From contig CALABS010000059.1 in assembly GCA_937887565.1 (NCBI GenBank), positions 205,671 to 269,670 on the forward strand: a stretch of DNA of 64,000 nt. Reading direction: 5' to 3'. Source of the stretch: an uncultured Rhodospirillaceae bacterium (GTDB taxonomy: Bacteria > Pseudomonadota > Alphaproteobacteria > Rhodospirillales > Magnetospirillaceae). How positions within the stretch are numbered: the first letter of the stretch is position 1; every line of letters begins with the position of its first letter. A program made the position numbers and the translations under genes. Below, one piece after another: positions 1 through 8,392 of the stretch. The notes beneath the pieces are model-generated. The model made no database searches. It saw only the letters and a list, made by a program, of their open reading frames with translations, and had not been told where the DNA came from.

Positions 1-1
1 C

Positions 2-1048
2 GAGCGGTGGGCGGAGCACTTCGCCGCCATCGCCCGGTCCCTGCCAGCCGTCAAGCGCCGAGTGGCGCCCGACGCCCCCTTCGGGGTCGGACTGCGGCTG
101 TCGGCCGACGCCGCCGCCGACCTCGCCGAGCCGGCGGCGATGGCCGCGTTCAAGGAGTTCCTGGCTGCCGAGGGCCTGTACGTCTTCACCCTCAACGGCT
201 TTCCCTACGGCGCCTTCCACGGCACCCGCGTCAAGGACGCCGTCTACCGCCCCGACTGGAGCACGCCCGAGCGGCTGGCCTATACGACGCTGCTGGCCGA
301 CTTGTTGGCCGAGCTGTTGCCCGACGGCATGACCGGCAGTATCAGCACCGTTCCCTGCGGCTGGGCCGGCCATGGCCGGCTCGGCGACGCCATGATCGCC
401 AACCTGCGTGCCGCCGATCACCATCTTGACACCCTGTTCCGGCGTACCGGCCGCCGGATCGCCCTGGCGCTAGAGCCCGAGCCCGGCTGCCTGTTGGACG
501 CCACCGCCGATGCCGTGCCGCTGTTCCGGCGCCTCGGCGGCCCCCGCCATCTCGGCCTGTGCCTGGACCTGTGTCACCTGGCGGTGGGGTTCGAGGAGCC
601 GGCCGAGGCCTTGGCGCTGCTGCGCGCCGCGGGCATCCCGGTTCACAAGTTGCAGCTGAGCGCCGGGCTGCGGCTGTCGCCCCGTGACGCCGAGGCGCTG
701 GCACCGTTCGACGACGGCGTCTACCTGCATCAGGTGGCGGCCCGGACCGGGGCTGGCCTGCGGCGCTATTCCGACTTGGCCGACGCCCTCGCCTGCGCCG
801 ATGGCCGCACCGCCGAGGAGTGGCGGGTCCATTTCCATGTCCCGCTATGGTCGGAACGCCTGGGCCGCATGGCCTCCACCGCCGGCGTCACCGCGCGCAT
901 GCTGGAGTTGCACGCGGCGCGTCCGGTCTGCGGGCATCTGGAGGTCGAAACCTATACCTGGGACGTGCTGCCGCGCGAGCATCGCGGCCGCGACCTGAAC
1001 GACGACATCGCGAGGGAACTGCTATGGGTGCTGGAGCGGCTGGGTTGA
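2..1048 (+). CDS. eboE: EboE-like metabolite traffic protein (5' end outside window)
   Basis: The reading frame is already open at base 2, so the N-terminus lies outside the window; the first in-window GTG at 62 is internal. The visible 348 residues look like a TIM-barrel sugar-isomerase-like protein of the EboE family, including a run of His residues in HFHVPLW and a conserved LEVETYTWDVLP near the C-terminus. Ebo proteins are known from a conserved operon implicated in moving polyprenyl-linked or pigment precursors to the periplasm; the exact reaction is not established. The stop overlaps the start region of the UbiA-like gene, so the two are probably co-transcribed. Family assignment rests on motif memory plus the neighbour. 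Confidence 0.72.
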   Translation, partial: ERWAEHFAAIARSLPAVKRRVAPDAPFGVGLRLSADAAADLAEPAAMAAFKEFLAAEGLYVFTLNGFPYGAFHGTRVKDAVYRPDWSTPERLAYTTLLADLLAELLPDGMTGSISTVPCGWAGHGRLGDAMIANLRAADHHLDTLFRRTGRRIALALEPEPGCLLDATADAVPLFRRLGGPRHLGLCLDLCHLAVGFEEPAEALALLRAAGIPVHKLQLSAGLRLSPRDAEALAPFDDGVYLHQVAARTGAGLRRYSDLADALACADGRTAEEWRVHFHVPLWSERLGRMASTAGVTARMLELHAARPVCGHLEVETYTWDVLPREHRGRDLNDDIARELLWVLERLG

Positions 1049-1053
1049 CCGAT

Positions 1054-1884
1054 ATGGGCGTGCTGCTGCGCCTGGGGCGGGTGTCCAACCTGCCGACAGT
1101 GTGGACCAACCTGCTGGCCGGCATGGCGGTGACCGGCATGGTGGCGCCCGGCGCGCTGGCCCTGCTGCTGCCGGCGGCCAGCCTGTTCTACGTCGCCGGC
1201 ATGTTCTTCAACGATGTTTTCGACCGCGACATCGACGCCGTCGAACGGCCCGAGCGCCCCATCCCCTCGGGCCAGGTCGTCGCCAGGGAGGTCGTCATCG
1301 CCGCCGCCGCCATGATGGCGGTGGGGCTGGCGCTGGTGGCGCCGCTGGGCGTGCCGCCCCTTGCCGCCGCCGCCGCCCTGTGCGCCGCCATCCTCTACTA
1401 CGACGCCGACCACAAGGGCAATCCCGCCAGCCCGCTGGTGATGGGTGCCTGCCGCGCCCTGGTCTACGTGCTCGCCGCCCACGCCCTGGGCGGAATCCGC
1501 ATGGACTGGATGCTGCCGGCACTTGGCCTGCTGGCCTATGTGGCCGGCCTCACCTACGCCGCCCGCCAGGAGAACCTTGCCCGTTTCACCGGCGCCTGGC
1601 CGCTGGCCATGCTGGCGGTGCCGGCGGTGCTGCTACTGTCGCGGCTGTCGCTGGAGGCGGCACCCTTCATGCTGCTGTTCCTGGCCTGGATGGCCCACGG
1701 CCTGCGGCTGATCCTGTCGCCCGCCGTGCGCGACATCCGACGCGCGGTCGGTGCGCTGATCGCCGGCATCTCCCTGTTCGACGCCGCCCTGATCGCCACG
1801 GCCGGCGAACCGCTGCTGGCCGTCGCCGCCGTGGCGGGGTTCGGCCTGACGCTTGTGTTCCACCGCAAGGTGGCGGGAACCTGA
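1054..1884 (+). CDS. eboC: UbiA-family prenyltransferase, EboC-like
   Basis: A 276-residue very hydrophobic membrane protein with the two Asp-rich UbiA motifs: NDVFDRDID near residue 55 and YYDADHKGNPASP near residue 115. UbiA enzymes transfer a polyprenyl chain to an aromatic or sugar-like acceptor in the membrane. The ATG at 1054 is preferred; a TTG at 1045 overlaps the eboE stop. Position directly behind an EboE-like gene makes EboC more likely than UbiA or a chlorophyll/heme prenyltransferase. The substrate cannot be read from sequence. It is convergent with hdrB, with a terminator hairpin between them. Confidence 0.75.
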   Translation: MGVLLRLGRVSNLPTVWTNLLAGMAVTGMVAPGALALLLPAASLFYVAGMFFNDVFDRDIDAVERPERPIPSGQVVAREVVIAAAAMMAVGLALVAPLGVPPLAAAAALCAAILYYDADHKGNPASPLVMGACRALVYVLAAHALGGIRMDWMLPALGLLAYVAGLTYAARQENLARFTGAWPLAMLAVPAVLLLSRLSLEAAPFMLLFLAWMAHGLRLILSPAVRDIRRAVGALIAGISLFDAALIATAGEPLLAVAAVAGFGLTLVFHRKVAGT

Positions 1885-1890
1885 CGGCAG

Positions 1891-1929
1891 AAAAAATTGG
1901 GCCGCGCGGCCGGAACGGCGCGCGGCCCA
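1891..1929 (-). terminator. Rho-independent terminator of the sat-qmo-hdr operon
   Basis: A 10-bp perfect stem, TGGGCCGCGC with GCGCGGCCCA, extends inward by another 4 bp (GCCG/CGGC) around a GAA loop with one bulged base. On the + side it is preceded by six A residues (1891-1896), which read as a U-tract on the minus strand. It lies 27 bases beyond the hdrB stop, so it should end the leftward sulfur operon. It could also slow convergent transcription from eboC, but there is no T-run in that direction. Confidence 0.85.
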
Positions 1930-1956
1930 GGCACCCCGGGCGCAAGGCCCCCTAGC

Positions 1957-2856
1957 TTACTTCGCCCGGGTGACGACCTGTTCGGCCGGAATCAAGTGCT
2001 GGTGCAGGCCGGCGTCCTTCTGGGCGTCCAGCCCGAACGCCACCGCCATCAACTGGCTGTAGAACACCACCGGGATATTGAAGTCGGTGCCGAACTTCTT
2101 GTTGATCTCCGGCTGGTACATTTCCAGGTTGGTCTGGCACAGCGGGCACGGGGTGGTGATCACCTCGGCGCCGGCGGCCTTGGCCTCGTCCAGGATGTCC
2201 TTCATCAGGTGAAGGGTCTTGTCGGGGCTCATGACGCTGACCGAGCCGCCGCAGCATTTGGTCTTGCCCTTGAATTCCACCGCGGTGGCGCCGCAGGCGG
2301 TGATGAAGTCGTCCAGGAACTGGGGATCGTCGTAGGTGTCGTACATGCCGCCGCGTTCGGTCTTGGCGAACGGGCGCACGGTCTGGCAGCCGACCCAGCC
2401 GGCGACCTTGAGGCCGGTCAGCGGCTTGGTGACCGCCTCCTTGACCTTGTCGACGCCGATGTCGTTGACGATGACCTCGCAGGCGTGGCGGACGTGCAGG
2501 CCGCCGTCATAGGACTTGCCGATCTCGGCCAGGCACTCGTTGACGTCGGCCTTGATCCGCGCGTCCTCGCGGATCTTTTCGTTGTGGTAGTGGGTGTTGA
2601 GGTAGCAGGCGGCGCAGGGGGTGACGAGATTCTCGCCGCCCTGGGCCTGGGCGGCGGCCAGGTTGCGGCCGTTGAGCGCGAACATGCCCATGTGGCCGCC
2701 CTCGATATGGCCTACAGAGGCGCCGCAGCAGTTCCAGTCCTCGATGTCCTTGAGCTCGACGCCCAGCTTGCCCATCGCGGCCCTGAGCGAGGTGTCCAGG
2801 TGCACCGCCGACGCCTGCGAGCTGCAGCCCGGATAATACGACATGGTCTTGGTCAT
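1957..2856 (-). CDS. hdrB: HdrB-like heterodisulfide reductase subunit (two CCG domains)
   Basis: A 299-residue protein with two cysteine-rich CCG domains, the hallmark of HdrB. The first has C11, C43-C44-G and C81-x2-C84; the second has GCQ near 157, KCCGG near 203 and PCPLC near 239. In HdrB these bind non-cubane [4Fe-4S] clusters and handle disulfide or quinone-side electron transfer. It is the last gene after qmoA-qmoB-hdrC and is followed by a terminator. Here HdrC and HdrB together occupy the place of the membrane subunit QmoC, an arrangement described in some sulfate reducers. No membrane helix is evident. Confidence 0.88.
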   Translation of the reverse strand: MTKTMSYYPGCSSQASAVHLDTSLRAAMGKLGVELKDIEDWNCCGASVGHIEGGHMGMFALNGRNLAAAQAQGGENLVTPCAACYLNTHYHNEKIREDARIKADVNECLAEIGKSYDGGLHVRHACEVIVNDIGVDKVKEAVTKPLTGLKVAGWVGCQTVRPFAKTERGGMYDTYDDPQFLDDFITACGATAVEFKGKTKCCGGSVSVMSPDKTLHLMKDILDEAKAAGAEVITTPCPLCQTNLEMYQPEINKKFGTDFNIPVVFYSQLMAVAFGLDAQKDAGLHQHLIPAEQVVTRAK

Positions 2857-2874
2857 GGCGTTAGGTTCCCTCGC

Positions 2875-3483
2875 TTAGCCGTGCTTCTTCGCTTCCATCT
2901 CGGCCGCCTTCTTGAGCAGCTTCGACAGTTCGCCGGTGTTCTTGCACTTGTGCGGCATGCCCAGGTGCATGCGCTTGGTCTTGATCATGCCGAGTGCGAT
3001 GGGCAGGTTGGCCATGCCCTTCTTGTATCCCTCGCCGAAGCCGAAGCTGAAATAGTACTTGGCGGTGACCAGGCGCTCGTCGGTACGGCCGTACTTGGCC
3101 GCCGACCACCAGAACGCCTTGCCGAAGCGGGCGTTGTCGCTTTCGGTGGCCTGGGCGTAGCCCTCGCGCACCGCCACGGTGGCGAGATCGTGCAGGATAT
3201 AGGTGACCGGCACCTGCCGCGGGCAGCGGACCACGCAGTTGTAGCAGGACACGCAGTTCCAGATGGTGTTGGAGGTGAGCACCGCCTCCTTCATGCCGGC
3301 GCGGATCATCATGAACAGCTTGCGCGGCCCGTGGTCCATCTGGGTGCCGATGGGGCACGAGCCGGAGCAGGTGCCGCACTGCATGCACAGCGCCATGCGG
3401 TCGCCGCCGTCGACGTTGTCGTAGACCCAGCGGGCGAAGTCGAGGTCGTATTTCTTGCTCGGAGTGGGAGACATGGCGTTCAT
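2875..3483 (-). CDS. hdrC: HdrC-like iron-sulfur subunit
   Basis: A 202-residue protein with two classical [4Fe-4S] motifs, C33-x2-C-x2-C-x3-C (CMQCGTCSGSCP) and a second CVSCYNCVVRCP about 50 residues later. This is the usual HdrC ferredoxin-like module that wires HdrB to the flavin subunit. The basic C-terminus (KKAAEMEAKK) is unusual only in composition. It starts 3 bases after the qmoB stop and ends 18 bases before hdrB, so it is clearly in the same operon. ATG 3483 is used; a second in-frame ATG lies three codons in and cannot be excluded. Confidence 0.88.
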   Translation of the reverse strand: MNAMSPTPSKKYDLDFARWVYDNVDGGDRMALCMQCGTCSGSCPIGTQMDHGPRKLFMMIRAGMKEAVLTSNTIWNCVSCYNCVVRCPRQVPVTYILHDLATVAVREGYAQATESDNARFGKAFWWSAAKYGRTDERLVTAKYYFSFGFGEGYKKGMANLPIALGMIKTKRMHLGMPHKCKNTGELSKLLKKAAEMEAKKHG

Positions 3484-3486
3484 GGC

Positions 3487-5745
3487 TCAGAACCCCTTGA
3501 ACGGATTGAAGCCGATGGCGGTGATCTGGTCGACGAAGTCGTTGATCACCGTCGGCAGGCGGTCGGAATCGGCGATGGAGGCTTCCACCTGCACCACCCG
3601 CTCGGGCTCCAGCATCATCGACTTCAGCGTCTCGCCCACCTTGCTCATGCGCTCGGCGGCCATGGCCGAGCCCTTGACGAAGTGGCACTGGTAGTCGTCG
3701 CCGGGCTTGCAGCCCATCAGCATGACGCCGTCATAGCCCACCGACAGGGCGTCCGAGACGCACAACAGGCTGACCGAGCCCAGGCACCGCACCGGCAGCA
3801 CCCGGACGTGGGCCGAGAACTGGTTGCGCTTGATGCCGGCCATGTCCAGCGCCGGGATGGCGTCGTTCTCGCAGGCGATGATCAGAAGGCGCGGCTTGCC
3901 CGAGAACTCGTCGGGGATCTTCACCGCCTTGATCTGGGTGGTCAGCATCTCGACCGAGTAGTTGTCGAAGCTGATGGTGCGGACCGGGCAGGCGCCCATG
4001 CAGGTGCCGCAGCGGCGACAGCGCGTGGGATTGACGATGGGGTATTCCTTCTCGTCCTCGTCGATGGCCCCGAACGGGCACTCCACCGTGCAGCGGCGGC
4101 ACTTGGTGCACTGGTTCAGGTTGATCTTGGGGAACGACAGGTCGCCGACGCGCGGATGCAGGGCGGCGCCGGCGGCGGCGCCGCGCACCGCCTGCACCGC
4201 CTTCATCACCGCGCCGGCGGCATCCTCGGCGGCCTCGGCCCAGTCCATGGGACGGCGGACGGGACCGCAGGTGTAGATGCCGCTGCGCCGCGTCTCGTAG
4301 GGGAAGCAGATGTAGTGCGAATCGGCGAAGCCGTCGTGCAGCACCGGCAGGTGCGGGCCCTGGCGGTATTGCAGGTTCAGCAGCGAACCGCCGTCGGGGG
4401 TGCACTGATCGCGCCTGGCGTAATCGGCGGGGGCGTCACCGGCATAGCCGGCGACCTTGATCGGCGCCTCGGGGTCGACGTCGCCCAACAGCTGCTCGGC
4501 GCCCTTCTCCGAGGACTCCTGGTCCGGGTTGGTGGAGTTGGGCACCATACCGGTGGCCAGCACCACCATGTCGAGGCCGGCCAGCGGCACGTCCTCCTGC
4601 ACCAGTTCGTCGGCGACGGTGACCGTGAGATCCGACCCCACCGACTTGACCTTGCCCTTGATGAAGATGACGCCGGCCTTCTGGGCCGAACGGTACAGTT
4701 CCTCGGCGACGCCGGGGGTGCGCATCTCCTCGTAGATCACGAAGACGTTGGCCTTGGGATCGACGGTCAGGATCTCGAGGGCCTGCTTCAGCGAGGTCGC
4801 GCAGCACACCGACGAGCAGTAGGGCAGATGGTCGGGATCGCGCGAGCCGGCGCACTGGACGAAGGCCACCGACTTGACCGGCTTGCCGTCGGACTTGCGC
4901 GCCACCTCGTTCCTGGCCAGCATCTTCTCCAGGTCGACATTGGTGACCACGTCGGGGGAAGCGCCGTAGCCGAGATGGCCCAGCTTGGCGGGATCGTACG
5001 GGCGCCAGCCGGTGGCGACCACGATGGCGCCCACGTCCTCGATGGAGCCGTCGGCGAAGGTCACCGCGAACTTGCCGGGCATGCCGGCGGTGCGGGTGAC
5101 GGTGGCGCCCATCTTGACGGTGATCCTGGCATTGCCCTGGACCGTCTCGACCAGGGCCTGGATGCCGTTGTCCTCGGGCTTGTCGTAGGGCGGCGTGTGC
5201 GGCAGCCGCCGCGACGCCTCGAGGGCATGGCCGCCCAGCCGATCCGACCGCTCGACCAGCAGCACGTCGTGGCCGACGCCGGCGGCTTCCAGCGCGGCGG
5301 TCAGGCCGGTGACGCCGCCGCCCAGCACCATGATCCGCTGCGAATACTCGCCGTCGATCCAGGGCTCGGGCAAGGTGACCTTGGGCGCGTGGCTGAGCGC
5401 CATGCGGACGTAATCCTCGGCCAGCATCTGGGTGTCTTCGTCATTGGCCGGATGGGTCCAGATGACCTTCTCGCGCAGGTCGGCGCGGATGACCTGGGCG
5501 GCCGGCTCGAAGGCGAAGCGGTCGGTCATGACGCGCGACGAGCACGCCGCCACCACCACTTGGTTGACGCCGCCGTCCACGTCGGCCTTGATCATCGCCA
5601 CGCCCTCGTCGCCGCACAGGCAGGCGTGGGCCTTGGGCTCCAGCTTGTATTCGGTCTTGGCCACGCCTTCCAGGGCGGCCATGTCGAGCGCCTCACCGAT
5701 GCCGCAGCCGCCGCACAGGTAAACGCCGGTCTTCCTCTCGCTCAT
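3487..5745 (-). CDS. qmoB: QmoB, HdrA/MvhD-like flavin iron-sulfur subunit
   Basis: A 752-residue protein with the QmoB domain order: an N-terminal HdrA-type cysteine region (CGGCGIG near 11 and ACSSR near 68), an FAD-binding Rossmann segment with VLGGGVTG near 140, two adjacent [4Fe-4S] motifs at about 546-587 (CTKCRRCTVECP and CRRCGTCMGACP), and a C-terminal MvhD-like domain from about 620. QmoB passes electrons between the quinone pool side and AprBA; in a sulfur oxidiser the flow is expected to run from AprBA outward. A strong GGAGG precedes the ATG. It lies 12 bases after qmoA. Confidence 0.92.
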   Translation of the reverse strand: MSERKTGVYLCGGCGIGEALDMAALEGVAKTEYKLEPKAHACLCGDEGVAMIKADVDGGVNQVVVAACSSRVMTDRFAFEPAAQVIRADLREKVIWTHPANDEDTQMLAEDYVRMALSHAPKVTLPEPWIDGEYSQRIMVLGGGVTGLTAALEAAGVGHDVLLVERSDRLGGHALEASRRLPHTPPYDKPEDNGIQALVETVQGNARITVKMGATVTRTAGMPGKFAVTFADGSIEDVGAIVVATGWRPYDPAKLGHLGYGASPDVVTNVDLEKMLARNEVARKSDGKPVKSVAFVQCAGSRDPDHLPYCSSVCCATSLKQALEILTVDPKANVFVIYEEMRTPGVAEELYRSAQKAGVIFIKGKVKSVGSDLTVTVADELVQEDVPLAGLDMVVLATGMVPNSTNPDQESSEKGAEQLLGDVDPEAPIKVAGYAGDAPADYARRDQCTPDGGSLLNLQYRQGPHLPVLHDGFADSHYICFPYETRRSGIYTCGPVRRPMDWAEAAEDAAGAVMKAVQAVRGAAAGAALHPRVGDLSFPKINLNQCTKCRRCTVECPFGAIDEDEKEYPIVNPTRCRRCGTCMGACPVRTISFDNYSVEMLTTQIKAVKIPDEFSGKPRLLIIACENDAIPALDMAGIKRNQFSAHVRVLPVRCLGSVSLLCVSDALSVGYDGVMLMGCKPGDDYQCHFVKGSAMAAERMSKVGETLKSMMLEPERVVQVEASIADSDRLPTVINDFVDQITAIGFNPFKGF

Positions 5746-5757
5746 TCCTTCCTCCCC

Positions 5758-7017
5758 TTAACCGGCGGACACGACGCGGATGGCCTTCAAGGCTGCCGCG
5801 GTGGCGGATTGCACGGACATGGACACGTCCAGGGCCCCGGTGCTGACACCGGCGCCGATGGACTCGCCCTCGGGGAAGACGAAGCCGTAGTCGTCGAAAT
5901 CGGCCGCGATGGCGGGACGGTCGTCCTCGGCCAGCGACGGCTGCATGCCGGTCGCCAGCACCACCAGGTCGTAGGGCTCGGCGTAGACCTCGCGGGTCAG
6001 GGTGTTCTCGCCGCAGACCATCGGATTGCCGTCGGGGCCGGGCTCGATGCGGGCCGGCTTGGACTTGACGAAGCGGACCTGGGGATCGCGCTTGAGGCGC
6101 TGGACGAAGCTTTCCAGCTTATCGTGGGCGCGGATGTCGATGTAGTAGACGTCAACGGTGGCGTCCTTGTACTGCTCGCGGACATAGGCGGCGTGCTTCA
6201 TGGACGCCAGGCAGCAGATGCGCGAGCAATAGGCCAGGTGGTTGAGGTCGCGCGAGCCGGCGCACTGGATCAGCGCCACCCGCTTGGGCTCGGCGCCGTC
6301 GCTGGGACGCACGATGCGGCCCTTGGTGGGGCCGTCGACGGAGGCCAGGCGCTCCATCTCGACGTTGGTGATGACGTCGGGCATCTCGGCCCAGCGATAG
6401 GCGGTCAGCCGGTCGGCCGGATAGGGACGCCAGCCGGTGGCCCAGACGATGGCGCCCACCTCGATCTCGAACGAGCTTTCCGCCTCGTCGAGGTCGATGG
6501 CGCCCACCTTGCAGGCCGCCTTGATCTTCTCGCCCTCGGCGGTGCCGGCGACGATCGGATCGACGACGTAGCGCATGGGGAAGGCCATGGTGTGGGGCAG
6601 ATAGGCCGCCTTCACCTTGTCCATGCCGTAGTTGAAGGGATTGGCGACCTCGGTCTCGGCCGCCGTCGCGCAGTCGCCGCAGGCGGTGCAGTTGGGCTTG
6701 ACGTGGCGCGGCTGGGTCTTGACCGTCACCGTGTAGGCGCCGGGGCCGCCCTTGATGGTCGCCACCGACGACAGGGTGAACAGGCTGATGCGCTTCGACT
6801 TCTTGATGCGCTGGTAGTTGATCTCCAGCCCGCAGGTCGGGTGGCACAGCTTGGGAAAGTAACGGTTCATCTGGGCGACCCTGCCGCCCAAGGTCGCGGT
6901 CTTCTCGACCAGGACCACGTCGTGTCCGGCTTCGGCCGCCTCGACGGCCGCGGTGACGCCGGCGATGCCGCCGCCGACGACCAGGATCGTGCGGCTGCGG
7001 GGTGTGGTATCGCTCAT
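5758..7017 (-). CDS. qmoA: QmoA, FAD-containing HdrA-like subunit
   Basis: A 419-residue flavoprotein with the dinucleotide motif GGGIAG at residues 15-20, a NCTACGDC cysteine segment near 133-140 and a second CSRICC near 270, matching QmoA (a short HdrA). It binds FAD and is the soluble partner of QmoB in the quinone-interacting oxidoreductase complex. The ATG at 7017 is chosen because a purine-rich GGGAGAGGGG lies just upstream; a TTG 15 bases upstream is less likely. The gene follows sat, separated by a perfect hairpin. Confidence 0.92.
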   Translation of the reverse strand: MSDTTPRSRTILVVGGGIAGVTAAVEAAEAGHDVVLVEKTATLGGRVAQMNRYFPKLCHPTCGLEINYQRIKKSKRISLFTLSSVATIKGGPGAYTVTVKTQPRHVKPNCTACGDCATAAETEVANPFNYGMDKVKAAYLPHTMAFPMRYVVDPIVAGTAEGEKIKAACKVGAIDLDEAESSFEIEVGAIVWATGWRPYPADRLTAYRWAEMPDVITNVEMERLASVDGPTKGRIVRPSDGAEPKRVALIQCAGSRDLNHLAYCSRICCLASMKHAAYVREQYKDATVDVYYIDIRAHDKLESFVQRLKRDPQVRFVKSKPARIEPGPDGNPMVCGENTLTREVYAEPYDLVVLATGMQPSLAEDDRPAIAADFDDYGFVFPEGESIGAGVSTGALDVSMSVQSATAAALKAIRVVSAG

Positions 7018-7051
7018 GCTCCCCTCTCCCAACTCTCTGACTGCGGGGGCA

Positions 7052-7077
7052 AGCCCCCTCCGGTGCCGGAGGGGGCT
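7052..7077. other. Perfect 12-bp inverted repeat between sat and qmoA
   Basis: AGCCCCCTCCGG and CCGGAGGGGGCT form a perfect palindromic stem with a 2-base loop. It lies in the 70-base gap between the sat stop and the qmoA start. On the minus strand there is no U-tract after it, so full termination is not expected. It could stabilise or process the mRNA and set different sat and qmo levels, or act as a weak attenuator. Function is inference. Confidence 0.6.
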
Positions 7078-7087
7078 CCCGATTTTC

Positions 7088-8263
7088 TTACTTGTTCAAC
7101 GATTGGTAATAGTCCTGCAGGATCGCCACCACCTCGGGACGGCTGAATTCCGGCGGGATGGGCTCGCCCTTGGACAGCATCTCGCGCTGCTTGGTGCCCG
7201 AGATGTTGACCTGATGCTCCTTGCCGTGCGGGCAGGTCTTGGCGGTGGCCATGCCCATGCACTTCTTGCAATAGAAGGTGATGTCGATCTTGAGGGCACC
7301 CGTCTCCAGGGCGCCCGGCCACAGCGTGTCGAAGATGTGCTGGGCGTCGAACGGGCCGTAATAGTCGCCGACGCCGGCATGGTCGCGGCCGACGATCAGG
7401 TGCGAGCAGCCGAAGTTCTGGCGGATCAGGGCGTGGATCAACGCCTCGCGCGGGCCGGCGTAGCGCATCTCGATGGGATAGCCGGCCTGGATCACCGTGC
7501 CCGGCACGAAATAGTGCTGGATCATGGCGTCGATGGCCTTGGTGCGGGTCTCGGCCGGGATGTCGCCGGGCTTCAGCTTGCCCAGCACCTGGTGGATGAA
7601 CACCCCGTCGGTCACCTCGACGGCGATCTTGGCCAGGTGCTCGTGGCTGCGGTGCATGGGGTTGCGGGTCTGGAAGGCGGCCACCCGCGACCAGCCCTTC
7701 TCGGCGAACAGGGCGCGGCTCTCGGCCGGGCGCAGGTACAGGCCCTTGTACTTGGCCGGATACTCGCCCTCGGACAGGGCGTAGACGCGGCCGGCCAGGT
7801 TGACCTCGGCCTGCTCGTTCACCTTCTGCACGCCCGGATGCGCCGGGTCGGTGGTGCGGTAGACGTGCTGGCACTCGAAGGCCTTGTCGATCTCGTATTT
7901 CTGGGCGACTTCCATCACCGCCATGATCTCGCCGGTCTCGGCGTCGACCAGGGCCACCTCTTCCTCGAGCTTGATGGACTCGGCCAGGTCGCGGGCGGCG
8001 GAAAGGGTGATGGGGATCGGCCAGAACAGGCCGTTGGCCATCTTCATCTCGGCGCAGACGCCTTCCCAATCGGCCTTGCCCATGAAGCCGTCGAGCGGCG
8101 TGTAGGCACCCATGGCCATCATGATGACGTCCGACGTCTCGCGGCTCGTCATCGGGACCTTCTTCAGGGTCTGCGCGCGCTTGAGGACTTCCTTCCGCTC
8201 GACCTCGGGCAAGAGCAGCGGCTTCAGCGAGCCGCCTCCGTGAGGCTGGACCAGCTTGGACAT
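7088..8263 (-). CDS. sat: Dissimilatory ATP sulfurylase
   Basis: A 391-residue sulfate adenylyltransferase of the homo-oligomeric type. The nucleotide-binding motifs are visible: QTRNPMHRSHE beginning at residue 198 and GRDHAGVG at 292. Cysteines C332, C335 and C344 with a nearby His (CPHG) resemble the metal-binding site of archaeal and dissimilatory forms. The enzyme converts APS plus pyrophosphate to ATP plus sulfate, or the reverse. The operon with qmoAB and the divergent aprBA argue for a respiratory rather than assimilatory role. The start at 8263 has GGGAG in front. The upstream region to the mazG-like gene is AT-rich and probably holds the operon promoter. Confidence 0.95.
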   Translation of the reverse strand: MSKLVQPHGGGSLKPLLLPEVERKEVLKRAQTLKKVPMTSRETSDVIMMAMGAYTPLDGFMGKADWEGVCAEMKMANGLFWPIPITLSAARDLAESIKLEEEVALVDAETGEIMAVMEVAQKYEIDKAFECQHVYRTTDPAHPGVQKVNEQAEVNLAGRVYALSEGEYPAKYKGLYLRPAESRALFAEKGWSRVAAFQTRNPMHRSHEHLAKIAVEVTDGVFIHQVLGKLKPGDIPAETRTKAIDAMIQHYFVPGTVIQAGYPIEMRYAGPREALIHALIRQNFGCSHLIVGRDHAGVGDYYGPFDAQHIFDTLWPGALETGALKIDITFYCKKCMGMATAKTCPHGKEHQVNISGTKQREMLSKGEPIPPEFSRPEVVAILQDYYQSLNK

Positions 8264-8392
8264 TCTCCCTCTCTCCCTGTTATGCGGGGTGTGTTCACCC
8301 TCGATTGCGTATCATAAATCCCTAAATTGCCCGTCCCTTTCCACAAGAATCTGCTCATGTACGGAAAATGGCTATATGAGATTTTTATGAAC

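Noticed and set aside
1897..7146. A 1749-codon open frame on the + strand
   Set aside because: It runs antisense to hdrB, hdrC, qmoB and qmoA, which have clear families. High GC and codon bias keep the opposite strand free of stops; the sequence is low-complexity Ala/Gly/His/Asp-rich without a domain.
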